Of a DNA stretch of 34,487 nt, positions 6,110 through 15,573 are shown in pieces. The first letter of the stretch is position 1. Each line of letters begins with the position of its first letter. Location: positions 1 to 34,487 of IMG/VR virus record IMGVR_UViG_3300009593_000059. One strand, given 5' to 3'. The notes below the pieces were generated by a model. The model was not told the DNA's origin and did not search any database. It saw only the letters and a program-made list of their open reading frames with translations. The position numbers and the translations under genes are program-made. Source of the DNA: a virus.

Positions 6110-9100
6110 TATGCTAGTGCTATAGTTCTTAGATTTCTAAACTGAGGAGGAACTGCCTGATTTGTACTTGTACCTATAATCTTGATTCTAAATGAATCAA
6201 ATGGTAGAAGATTATTAGCTGTAAACTTATGTTCCCTATACAGATTCAATCCAGGATTGGCTGTAAATACGTCTGTCTTAGCAACTTTAGTATCTGACAA
6301 TCCACTACTACCAGAGGTACTAATAATATCACCTCTATTATCTATATTTCCATATCCGGGGAAAGGAGTAAAGATAACTTCATCAACCCTATTCTTTTGG
6401 TTAAGAGCGTAGAATACTCTAACATCATTGTAACTGCTGATATAAGCGTCCAAGTAAACTTGTAGTGAAGTGCCTGGATTCTCCAAATTGATAGTCTTAG
6501 TTACATAGAAACATCTGTTAGGATCATCAGTTGTTGTCTTAACATTGTAATCATTTACCCAGTCAGATACTGGTGAATTGACTCTATTAGAAACAAATAC
6601 TACTGCAACTTGATCTAAATCAACAGAAGGAGTTAATCTTGAATCCTCAGAAACAAGATTTAGATTCATAGTCAAAGACTTATTTCCTGGGAGATCTCCT
6701 AAAAGAGCATCCTCATTAGTCTTAGAAGCGACAATTCTTGGACTATCAAAATAATTCTCTCTATTGAGTGATATTTTTTGGAATCCTTTATCAACAAATG
6801 AAGCTTCAATTCCATCAATACTCTTACCAGAAGTTGTTCTAATAGAAGCGTTGATATTAGTTCCAGTTGGAGCCATACTATTGAAGTTTGGAATAGCCAT
6901 CTCAAATGGAACGTTATAAGTACCTTTGGCTATATTTCCAGTATTAGTTTTTTGTGTATTAATAAAGAGTGGTGAGAATAGTCCAGTATTTGTTCTATTG
7001 GTTCCTAAATCAGTATCAGAGGTATCAATCTTAACATGATATGTATCTAAGGTAATAGGATCTGGAACTGAAGCCTCATTGAGATTGTGAGTGGTGTTAA
7101 TCCTTCTCAAGGAAATACCATCTAATTCATACTTATAAGCCAAATCATTGATATCGTGATTCTCAACTGGTGTAGAATCAAATCCTCTAGTAATACCAGT
7201 TAATGTATTTCCACTAACCCCAGTATACTTGATAATCTCACTACTAATTTTAATATATCCTGGATTAGTAGCTCCAACTGAAACATTCTCAAAATTAGCA
7301 TAATTGAGAGTATTGCCAATACCAATTGAACCAGTAGAAGTGTTGGAATATGCTGATGTCAATTTGGAAGGATCTAAATCTGATGTAATACCCTTAAGTG
7401 TAACTACATTAGTTGTAGCATGCATTCCATGATTTCTCTGGAATATCTTCATATGCAATCCATCATCAATCACTCTAATTGGTGATTCTGGAATAACACT
7501 TCCACCACCAGAATAATTCAATGTAGTAGAAACTCCACTACTATTGGTATAATTGAGATATTCTCCAGCGGATGTTCCAAATTCACCCTGTACATCCTTA
7601 ATTATTAACTCATTATTTCCAAAGAGTTTATTTACTGAGAATTGCATCCCAGCACCAAGTGTTTTATTCCCAATACTAATTGGTGATAATACATCACCAA
7701 TTTGATATCCTTTACCTCCTCCATTTCCACCAAATCCGAAGCTAGAAATTGTAGCTGCAATAGCTACTCCATTTTCAATGGCTATTTCAGCAGTAGCATC
7801 AATACCATTACCAGTTAAACTAGTAAGTGCAACACCAGAGAAAACATAATAAGCTGAGGAAGGTGTATATCCTACTCCAGCGTTAGTAACAGTCAAAGTA
7901 GAGTGTGCAGAACCAGCATAACCCACCAGAGTACCTTCACCAGTAGTTCCACTCTGAGTAATTACATTACCTGCAACTAGTCCAGTATCAGCTACTGTAG
8001 TCCCAAGACCAACTCTAATTGATTTTGGTGTAAGTGTGATTCCATTTTTAGGAATAGCTTGTAAATCTTCTGGAAGATCTGGATTAAAGAATTGGACTGA
8101 ACCATCAGCTACAAAGTCTGCTCTAAACAGCTCAAATGCCAAGTCCTCATATTGGCTAGGAGTCCAAGTAGAAGCGTTCTGAGACTTAAAGAGTGATCCA
8201 AGTAGTCTTTGTGTAGAAACAAGTACTTGATTTTCTTCAGTAGCTAAAGTGGATATATCCGACTCACCCAATCTAGAAATCCAAACCCTATAATCTGTAG
8301 AGTTAGAAAGAAGAATGACAGCATATTCTGTCTGTCCATTCAAATATACTGGAGCGTGGAATTTAAACTTAGTAACCGCACTTGCATTCTCAGATACATC
8401 AATATCTTCAGGACTCATATCCACTTCAGAATATGCTAATATTTTTCCAGTAGGTGTTCCAAGTTCTACTTCTCTAAGTTGTAAAGTAACTGGAACACCA
8501 GCCTTATCCTTCTCATGGAAATATACATCTACACTAGTTAGATATACACCAGTAGGATCATCAACCATGAAGCTTTGTGCTAGCGGGTCAACATATTCAC
8601 CAGTCAATCTAGAAGAAGAACCAGACTGGAATGTGGTACTTGCTGTAGCACTATCACCAATAGTTCTGGTTTCTCTGAAGCTATCATCATGAGTAACTCT
8701 AGCATTTCTCAAAGACAAAGTAACTTCTTGTGTATTATCAATATCACCTTGAGAGTAGAAAATCTCCTCACAAGCTGTAGTTACAGTTCCTTCTATCTTA
8801 CTATCAATTGGACTACTAGTAAGTCTAAGTCTTGATCTACCTGTTTCAAATATTGGATTAGATGGATCAGCTGAACTTGGGACTCTATAAGAACCAATAA
8901 GTGTACCAATTCTATCAGTAACAAGTCTTACATCTCTAATTTCTGCTTGAGCTCCACTATTAACTCCCCTTAGAATCATTCCTTTAGCAATGAATCCTTG
9001 GAATTGTGGACTATCTTCAGCAGCTAAACTAAATGTATCAACATTCAAGATAGTAGAGGTTTCAGAATATTCTGCTGGTATTCTAACCTCTCTATTATAT

Positions 9101-12100
9101 GGGTTTCTATCATATCTATCACTAGGATTATTATAAGGACCATACTTATGGTTGGTAGAAGCTACTCTGAATACAATAGCTGGTTTAGTTACCTCATCAA
9201 TTTGTTCAGATTGTTCTACAGAAGACATCAAACCTCCAACAGCCTCACCAACCTCAAAGGTTCCGGAAACCATTTCAATTTCAATCAATTTAGGCATGTT
9301 GAACTTGGATACGTCAACATTATCAAAGAATGGATATACCTGAGTATAGGGCTTCATCCTTGTTGCAGTGAACTCAATATTACGAGCTCTCATGAAGTGA
9401 ATAATATTTCTACTTACAATTCTATCTCCTAGAGATTCAGTATCAATTTGTTCATTAACAGTGGTTTGAGTACCTTCTCTTTGTTGACTTAAATCAACAC
9501 CAACAGTACCTGTAATAGTTGTACTGGTAGTTGTAGTCTCTTCTGCTACCTGGAAAGTAGAAGGAACACCACCTTGCCAAGCTGTAGTTACAGCTCCACC
9601 CAGAAAATTCAATCCTTCAGATCTTGTTCCTTGTCTTGGAGAAGTAGTTGTTTCTGAAGATTGAGAAGAATCCAAACTAAAGGAAACATCTACACCTGTA
9701 GTTTCCCATGCCTTCCAAATAACAGGACTTAATCCAGATCTTGATCCATCAGCTGCGGTAGTTATTTCAGCTCTCATAGCCTCAGCAACACCTCTGAATG
9801 ACCCTTCCTGAAGGACATCCCTCAATTCCATTCTATTGACATCAATCCAGACATCAACAGTAGGTTCAAACTTCAATGAACCTTCCCAGAACTTAACTAA
9901 GAAAGGAGTTACACTTTCAGATCTTGTGACAAATGGTTGCCTTAACCATGATTGTTCTTGATAATCAAGAGTAATTACTTGACCAGCTCTCTTAACATTA
10001 GTTCCTAGAATATCAGCATATCTAGAATCTTGATTAGCTGCATTAGTAGTACCAATACCAGCCATGCTAGTATTACCAACCTGCAAATTAAAGGAAGTTG
10101 TGTAATGAGTTGGTCTCATTACTCTCTTTGTTGAATCAATACTATTTCTAAATCCAACACCTGTATCTTGAGGTTGAGTAGATGAGAAGTTATCAACATA
10201 AACACCAGACTTAAATCTATTAAGTCCGTTGGCATCAGGGACAAACAGATTCATCGTACTTGATTCAATCTGATTCAAAGAAGTATAATACTCAAGATTT
10301 TTAATTCTTTGCTCCAACTTGGAGATATCTGTCATTTGATATCTCTTATGATCAATAAACGATACACGTGCTTGACGAGCATCAAACATATAAGCTGGAA
10401 GAGATATGTTAGCTATATTCAGAGCACCTGATACCTCTTCTGGAAGAGTAGGATTATCATCAGGAGCTCCTTGCTTAACACTAAAGATTCCATCTCTATC
10501 CAAGTATACCCTATCAATTCTAGGAAGATAGTAACTATAACCTAATGAAATTGATTCATCAGAAGCAATGACATATTTGGAACTGTGTTGTCCACCATCA
10601 AAGTTTCTTCCATCAAATTCAAATGGTGATCTTACTCCTTCTGCAGGAGTATAGTCACTAACTCTAGGTCTAGCATCAATAATATCAGTATTTCTAATTC
10701 CATCAGTGGATGAAATCTCAGATGAATAATTGAAGTCGTCATAAGAATTTACTAGAGTAATATCTCCAGTATCAGCAGGATTATAATATGCGTTTAAATA
10801 ATATACTTTCAGTTTATTGGTAGGAACTGGTGAATTTACCTTTCTAACAATTCTTGAATAATCATAGATTGTTTCTCTTTGACCATTAGAGAAAGTGTAA
10901 TCCTCAGTTACATTGGGACTACCAATATCAATATTAGCTGCAAGAGCATTAACTCCAGACTGGGAGAAACTGATTACCTCTCCATTTTCAAAAACAGTAT
11001 TGTTTTTGTAGATAAAGGATACTGAAGTATCACTCTTTCTTGTAATGTAGAGTGCTGATGCACCACTAACAGTACCAACAATTTCCTCACCAAGAATTAA
11101 ATCATTTGTCGTTCCTGTAGGACCATCAGAAGAAGCTACAGTTAGAGATGGAGGATTGGGATCATCTGAATTTTTGGATTCAAATATTCCAAAAATGGTA
11201 ACAACATCAGGCTTATTCAAACAAATAACAGGATCTTGAACTCTAGTACCAAAAGCATAATTTCCATAAGTTAATCCATCATTAAAAGTAGTTCCACCAA
11301 TACCAGAACCATCTAATGAAGACTTATTAATTACTACAGAATTTACTATAGGATTAACCTTAGTCTTAGAGGTGATATAACTCTTACGTAGAGTTGCTAT
11401 TAATATACTACTAGAATCATCAGACCCAAGTCCATCTATCTGTATTTGAGTAGATCCACCTGTAAATATAAATTTATCAGCTGATAGAGCCTCAGTAGAT
11501 CCATCAGAACGAATTAATGTATATCTTTCTTCATCAAATGGTAAGAACACTTCATTGCTACTGGCTGATAGTGTAGCAGTAGCTCCATCAGTAATAGTTG
11601 TTTCAAATTGCTTCCTAATTGTAATAACTGCCCCATCCAAAACAGCGTTTTGAATATTTTTCTTGGGGAAAATACTATAAAGTGTATTATTACCAGAAGT
11701 ATTTCCACTAGTACGATTATTTTGAATTCTAGATTCAATTACGGCAAGATCAGTTACTTCAGTAGTAGAGGAAGGAAGACCTCCATCAACAAATCCAGTA
11801 ATAGTGGAAACTCCTGAAACTACAATGGAGTTTGTATTGACACTATCTACTTTAGCATAAGATATATCAGTCAATCCAGGAATCGCATATTGAATCAAGT
11901 TTCCTGTAGTTACAATACCTGGCCAAGTAGTTGTAGGAGTTGTAATTGTACAAACACCAGAATATGCGCTAATGCTAGCAATACCAATTTCTGACTTGAC
12001 AGTTTGAAGTAAATCTGCTGTAAATGTTTTAGCAGCTCCTACAACACCATAAACAGATTTGATATCAGAAATTTCATAATTTTTGATGTCTGTAGTAGTT

Positions 12101-13701
12101 CTTCCATTATCAGCAACACCATTAAACTTCAACCTCTCCCCAATGAAGAACTCGCCTTGTACATCATAAGCTGTAAGAGCAGTTCCAACAGATACACTAT
12201 TTCTTAAATATGCACTTGCTCCACTAGATTGACCTTGAATGAATACTGGAGTGTTTAATGTAATAGACTCATTAACTGTGAGGTCTGTATATGTCTGAAG
12301 ATCGAATAATGAAAGATCCCACTTATTAAGATCTGGTCTAGATGTATCATAAGATCCAGATTCTAATGCGTAGTCATAAATTCTAGAAACTCCAATTTCT
12401 TTACCTGGAGCACTTCTTTGATCATCACCAACTCTTTCACTTCTCAAACTAAGAGTATTGGTGGTATTAAATCCTATAGTTGCAGAACCATATGACCTAT
12501 TGACTGTAATAGTAGGTCCAAATCCAAAATTAACTGCTTGATTCTCAATCAATCTAGTAGTTCTGGGTTTTTCAATATCTAAGAAAGTAGGTCCTCTTAC
12601 ATCAACCTCATATCCTCTAATATATGCCTTTCCTGGTCCAATCTTATAAATGCAAAGATCATCACTAGGTACATTTCCATTCCAAGTAGTTTGACTAGAG
12701 GTATAAACTCCTCTATTACCATAACCATTGTTAAGACTTTCTCTAACAGTAGTTAAAAATTCTCTAATGTAATAATGTCCAGATTCATCAAATGTTCTTC
12801 TTGCTAACTCTTGACCTAGAATATTGTAATCTACAGAATCATTAATTTCTCTAAGAATACCATTCCTAACTTCTGCTAGTTGAACAAAGTTCTGATCATT
12901 GAAATCATCACTCTCTTTTTTAGCAAGGATAGCTTCAATCTGAAATCTGTCAGCTCCAGGAGCAGTATAATTATTAAATCCCTGAGCATTATCAGTTAAA
13001 GTGGGATCAATGTCTGAAGAAACAATATCTTCTGTGACATTTAAACCTACCCTATAACTTGGTCTATTACTATACTGATCAAGAATTAATATCTGATCTA
13101 AAACATCAACAAAATATCCTCTAAGGAAATATACACCTTGACTTAAAGCAAACGCAGATCCAACTGCACTAGCATCCTGTGTAAGAGTTTTAGAAAATCC
13201 TTCTCCAGCAGCAATGAATGTAGTGGTAAAAGAAATGGCCTCTTCTGTCAATAATACTTCATTATCAAAAAAAGTATTAGTAGCTAAGTCTGTAGTAGCT
13301 GATTCAAAATAATCAACATATAATGTCCATGTTCCTTTTTCAGATTCTTTATCTGTAATATATTTTACAACTTGAGCAGTGACTCCAGATGTCTCCCCAA
13401 CAATTCTCTTACCAACTAATTGATCCAGATATAAAGAAACTGGAATACCCAGAAATTCTGGTTCAATTTGAATAGCATAAAAATTGCTCAAATAAGACAG
13501 TTGCCCAGGAATGACCTTGGCTCCTTCTTTAAACAAATGGGTTCCTACATCTTCAACCTGATTTTGTAATGTAGATTGAAGATTATTTAATTCCCGAGCC
13601 TGTACAGGGTATCCGGGTTTAAATAAGACTTTGTAATAATTACTTTGCGGATCGAAATCGTCAAAGTATGGAGCAACATTAAGATTGGTTTCCTGTGGCA
13701 T
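6109..13701 (-). CDS. 2530-aa virion structural protein (DUF4815-type baseplate/tail protein)
   Basis: A giant structural protein between gp8 and the neck genes, where T4 has gp9-gp12 and fibritin. The N-terminus (NLNVAPYFDDFDP, then YYKVLFKPGYPVQARELNNL at 22-41) is the hallmark of DUF4815-type proteins of marine myoviruses. A second conserved block at ~1424-1467 reads IVSRNIIHFMRARNIEFTAT followed by PYTQVYPFFD. A third at ~1699-1790 begins DPLAQSFMVDD and ends NGQTEYAVILLSNS. Scattered between are shared modules: SGA-type units near residues 95, 480, 869 and 1569; GxGYT units near 1934-2007; and an EIIKYTGVSGNTLTG unit near 2147. It starts 6 nt after the gp8 stop and ends in TAATG overlap with the 66-aa gene. 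By position it may replace gp10/gp11/gp12 functions at the baseplate periphery. That role is inference; that it is a virion protein is well supported. Confidence 0.85.
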   Translation of the reverse strand: MPQETNLNVAPYFDDFDPQSNYYKVLFKPGYPVQARELNNLQSTLQNQVEDVGTHLFKEGAKVIPGQLSYLSNFYAIQIEPEFLGIPVSLYLDQLVGKRIVGETSGVTAQVVKYITDKESEKGTWTLYVDYFESATTDLATNTFFDNEVLLTEEAISFTTTFIAAGEGFSKTLTQDASAVGSAFALSQGVYFLRGYFVDVLDQILILDQYSNRPSYRVGLNVTEDIVSSDIDPTLTDNAQGFNNYTAPGADRFQIEAILAKKESDDFNDQNFVQLAEVRNGILREINDSVDYNILGQELARRTFDESGHYYIREFLTTVRESLNNGYGNRGVYTSSQTTWNGNVPSDDLCIYKIGPGKAYIRGYEVDVRGPTFLDIEKPRTTRLIENQAVNFGFGPTITVNRSYGSATIGFNTTNTLSLRSERVGDDQRSAPGKEIGVSRIYDYALESGSYDTSRPDLNKWDLSLFDLQTYTDLTVNESITLNTPVFIQGQSSGASAYLRNSVSVGTALTAYDVQGEFFIGERLKFNGVADNGRTTTDIKNYEISDIKSVYGVVGAAKTFTADLLQTVKSEIGIASISAYSGVCTITTPTTTWPGIVTTGNLIQYAIPGLTDISYAKVDSVNTNSIVVSGVSTITGFVDGGLPSSTTEVTDLAVIESRIQNNRTSGNTSGNNTLYSIFPKKNIQNAVLDGAVITIRKQFETTITDGATATLSASSNEVFLPFDEERYTLIRSDGSTEALSADKFIFTGGSTQIQIDGLGSDDSSSILIATLRKSYITSKTKVNPIVNSVVINKSSLDGSGIGGTTFNDGLTYGNYAFGTRVQDPVICLNKPDVVTIFGIFESKNSDDPNPPSLTVASSDGPTGTTNDLILGEEIVGTVSGASALYITRKSDTSVSFIYKNNTVFENGEVISFSQSGVNALAANIDIGSPNVTEDYTFSNGQRETIYDYSRIVRKVNSPVPTNKLKVYYLNAYYNPADTGDITLVNSYDDFNYSSEISSTDGIRNTDIIDARPRVSDYTPAEGVRSPFEFDGRNFDGGQHSSKYVIASDESISLGYSYYLPRIDRVYLDRDGIFSVKQGAPDDNPTLPEEVSGALNIANISLPAYMFDARQARVSFIDHKRYQMTDISKLEQRIKNLEYYTSLNQIESSTMNLFVPDANGLNRFKSGVYVDNFSSTQPQDTGVGFRNSIDSTKRVMRPTHYTTSFNLQVGNTSMAGIGTTNAANQDSRYADILGTNVKRAGQVITLDYQEQSWLRQPFVTRSESVTPFLVKFWEGSLKFEPTVDVWIDVNRMELRDVLQEGSFRGVAEAMRAEITTAADGSRSGLSPVIWKAWETTGVDVSFSLDSSQSSETTTSPRQGTRSEGLNFLGGAVTTAWQGGVPSTFQVAEETTTTSTTITGTVGVDLSQQREGTQTTVNEQIDTESLGDRIVSRNIIHFMRARNIEFTATRMKPYTQVYPFFDNVDVSKFNMPKLIEIEMVSGTFEVGEAVGGLMSSVEQSEQIDEVTKPAIVFRVASTNHKYGPYNNPSDRYDRNPYNREVRIPAEYSETSTILNVDTFSLAAEDSPQFQGFIAKGMILRGVNSGAQAEIRDVRLVTDRIGTLIGSYRVPSSADPSNPIFETGRSRLRLTSSPIDSKIEGTVTTACEEIFYSQGDIDNTQEVTLSLRNARVTHDDSFRETRTIGDSATASTTFQSGSSSRLTGEYVDPLAQSFMVDDPTGVYLTSVDVYFHEKDKAGVPVTLQLREVELGTPTGKILAYSEVDMSPEDIDVSENASAVTKFKFHAPVYLNGQTEYAVILLSNSTDYRVWISRLGESDISTLATEENQVLVSTQRLLGSLFKSQNASTWTPSQYEDLAFELFRADFVADGSVQFFNPDLPEDLQAIPKNGITLTPKSIRVGLGTTVADTGLVAGNVITQSGTTGEGTLVGYAGSAHSTLTVTNAGVGYTPSSAYYVFSGVALTSLTGNGIDATAEIAIENGVAIAATISSFGFGGNGGGKGYQIGDVLSPISIGNKTLGAGMQFSVNKLFGNNELIIKDVQGEFGTSAGEYLNYTNSSGVSTTLNYSGGGSVIPESPIRVIDDGLHMKIFQRNHGMHATTNVVTLKGITSDLDPSKLTSAYSNTSTGSIGIGNTLNYANFENVSVGATNPGYIKISSEIIKYTGVSGNTLTGITRGFDSTPVENHDINDLAYKYELDGISLRRINTTHNLNEASVPDPITLDTYHVKIDTSDTDLGTNRTNTGLFSPLFINTQKTNTGNIAKGTYNVPFEMAIPNFNSMAPTGTNINASIRTTSGKSIDGIEASFVDKGFQKISLNRENYFDSPRIVASKTNEDALLGDLPGNKSLTMNLNLVSEDSRLTPSVDLDQVAVVFVSNRVNSPVSDWVNDYNVKTTTDDPNRCFYVTKTINLENPGTSLQVYLDAYISSYNDVRVFYALNQKNRVDEVIFTPFPGYGNIDNRGDIISTSGSSGLSDTKVAKTDVFTANPGLNLYREHKFTANNLLPFDSFRIKIIGTSTNQAVPPQFRNLRTIALA

Positions 13702-13707
13702 GATTTC

Positions 13708-15267
13708 TTAGAACTGCAAGATAATTTTTACATCTTCTTTTTGTGACGAAGACCTTGTAACAGAGGGTCTGTTGTCAACATAAACAATATTTCCTGAATA
13801 TTTTTCAACTTCAGGTTCTGCTACGCCGCTGACAAATGTCTGGCCAAGATAATAAGTCCTACTATTTAGGACTGTAGATACACCCTGGAATGAGGTATCA
13901 ATACCTAGATTGACACTTCCACCAACAATAGTTAAATTGCCATCTCCATCATAAGGTGATGATGTGAACTTATTGACATCAAATCCATAAGTTGGAGTGG
14001 AATTTTGACTTCCGTTGAAGTTAAATCCAGCATTTGTTTTGTCTTGCCAATACTTCAAAACACCTGTTACTTGATCATAAGAAACTACTCTACCCACAGC
14101 AGTAGATCCAAGTCCAACAGTTTGAACAACATATGCATCAGGTTCAAAAGTAGCTGAACTATATCCAGTTCCTGTAAGTCTCAAAGCATATACTGAACTT
14201 GCTTTATCTAATGATAATATCTGATTAGAATTGATGGATAAAGGATCTTCAACCATTCCAACTCTTGAGAATTGGTTTCCAGTAATAAAATCTGGATTCT
14301 CAGTATCATTCTCAAATCTTGCATAAGTTAGAACGTTAAATGCACCCAACTCCCTATAAACATCATATCCATGTCCACCTTGAGGGGGAATGATGACATT
14401 AAAAATGGGAACAGTGGAACCTGTAGGAACTCCACCAGCCTCTAAATCTAGAGTACCATAAGTATACCTCTCACCACCCTTTGAAATAGTAACAGATTCA
14501 ACCTTAGAGTCATTATTAATAACTACAGTAGCTTCTGCACTATTACCATCTCCTAAAATAGGAACTTTAGTATAAGTCCTATTAGCAGTCCCTAATCCAA
14601 CTCCCCTATTCCTAATAGTTACAATCTTTAATTGTCCACTAACTGATGCATTGTCCCTAACAGCTGCATCATCACTATTAATATCCCAATTAACTGGAAC
14701 TGGAATATAGTTTGTAGAATCAAATTTAATAGCTTGACTTGGCTTAATAGTATATAAGTATTTCCAAATATACCCATCACCACTACTTCCAGCTTCTCTA
14801 GGTTCTAAATCAGTAAATGTTGGTTCATCAAGAGATGGACCACCTTGGAAGTTATTCTCAGGTTTAGCATTATTATAGAGACAAACATAAACTCTATAAT
14901 CAGAGTTCATTACATAATATTCTGCTGAATAGATATCAAAAGAACCAGAAGGTTGAGAAGGATTATCTCTACTTATATCATTTCTCCACATATCATAGGT
15001 GATACCGGATGTCCATGTAACCTTTTTGATTACTTGACTAACATCACTAGAAGAAATCTTCTTCATTGCTAACATAGTATCCCAATAATCATTGGATTGA
15101 TTCAAATTATCCTTAGGAGAAGGAGGAGTGGTATCCCAATCTGTCTGATAACTTATCGAATCAGGTAATCCAATAAATGCATAATAAGAATTAGAGCTGG
15201 ATTGTACTCCCGCAACAAAATTCTTTGCGTTCAATATACGTAATTGATCTGTAATTATAGCCGCCAT
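13708..15267 (-). CDS. 8: Baseplate wedge protein gp8
   Basis: Homologue of T4 gp8, which dimerises in the baseplate wedge with gp6, gp7, gp10 and gp53. Matches in order: SYYAFIGLPDS at ~27 with TPPSPKDNLNQS and YWDTMLAMKKISSSDV (T4 PPYPTDSVLGVTDMWTHMMGTVKV); YRVYVCLYNN; GDGYIWKYLYTI at 163-174 (T4 GDGYVWEYLFEI); TNYIPVPVNW; and a C-terminus VYVDNRPSVTRSSSQKEDVK ending in ILQF (T4 IYMENRPPIIMAMDQTEEIN ending in LFTF). It has 519 residues against 334 in T4. Extra sequence at ~214-291 is a GxGYT-type repeat pair, and further insertion follows to ~490. An AATAAATA late-promoter-like octamer lies 22 nt upstream. The leader is CTCCCCC, with no Shine-Dalgarno. Confidence 0.92.
   Translation of the reverse strand: MAAIITDQLRILNAKNFVAGVQSSSNSYYAFIGLPDSISYQTDWDTTPPSPKDNLNQSNDYWDTMLAMKKISSSDVSQVIKKVTWTSGITYDMWRNDISRDNPSQPSGSFDIYSAEYYVMNSDYRVYVCLYNNAKPENNFQGGPSLDEPTFTDLEPREAGSSGDGYIWKYLYTIKPSQAIKFDSTNYIPVPVNWDINSDDAAVRDNASVSGQLKIVTIRNRGVGLGTANRTYTKVPILGDGNSAEATVVINNDSKVESVTISKGGERYTYGTLDLEAGGVPTGSTVPIFNVIIPPQGGHGYDVYRELGAFNVLTYARFENDTENPDFITGNQFSRVGMVEDPLSINSNQILSLDKASSVYALRLTGTGYSSATFEPDAYVVQTVGLGSTAVGRVVSYDQVTGVLKYWQDKTNAGFNFNGSQNSTPTYGFDVNKFTSSPYDGDGNLTIVGGSVNLGIDTSFQGVSTVLNSRTYYLGQTFVSGVAEPEVEKYSGNIVYVDNRPSVTRSSSQKEDVKIILQF
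14395..14628 (-). repeat. GxGYT-type beta repeats inserted in gp8
   Basis: Residues ~214-291 read LKIVTIRNRGVGLGTANRTY, a GDGNSAEATVVI turn, then VESVTISKGGERYTYGTLDL. They fit the V..I.I.N.G.GYT...[IV] pattern with a Gly/Ala-rich link. They fall in the part of gp8 absent from the shorter T4 protein. Confidence 0.6.
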
Positions 15268-15288
15268 TTTTAAGGGGGAGATTTTTAC

Positions 15289-15573
15289 TTATTTATTATA
15301 AATTCCACGGGGGAATAATTGACCAGTAGCTGGTCTTCTGCCAGTCATCCATCCACGTTTTCCTCCAATACTAGAAGAAGTAATACCCAGAGAAATGCTT
15401 GACAAATTTACTACAGAAACCGTTCCATTACCCCAAGCATCTGCAGGATAAGCAGAAGTCATAAATCCAAGTGTAGAAGTTGTAGTATTAAATCCTACTG
15501 GTTGAGTACTAGCCCAACCCACTACAGCTGCAGTGGGTTGTGGGGTAAATGTCCAATCAGATGAAATAGGCAT
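15289..15573 (-). CDS. 94-aa small structural protein, unknown function
   Basis: A Gly/Ser/Thr/Pro-rich 94-residue protein with two parallel segments (VVGWASTQPVGFNTT and FMTSAYPADAWGNGTV) and a basic end (GGKRGWMTGRRPATGQLFPR). Its start overlaps the stop of the 499-aa gene by one base (TAATG), so the two are probably translated together. There is no signal peptide or membrane segment. No enzyme family is recognisable. The context inside the baseplate block suggests a minor tail or baseplate protein partnered with the 499-aa protein. Confidence 0.75.
   Translation of the reverse strand: MPISSDWTFTPQPTAAVVGWASTQPVGFNTTTSTLGFMTSAYPADAWGNGTVSVVNLSSISLGITSSSIGGKRGWMTGRRPATGQLFPRGIYNK
15290..15297 (-). 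promoter_or_regulatory. T4-late-type promoter octamer AATAAATA upstream of gp8
   Basis: AATAAATA on the minus strand overlaps the stop codon (15289-15291) of the 94-aa gene and lies 22 nt before the gp8 ATG. It has one mismatch to TATAAATA. The surrounding sequence is an A/T-only run, so the exact register is uncertain. Confidence 0.5.
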
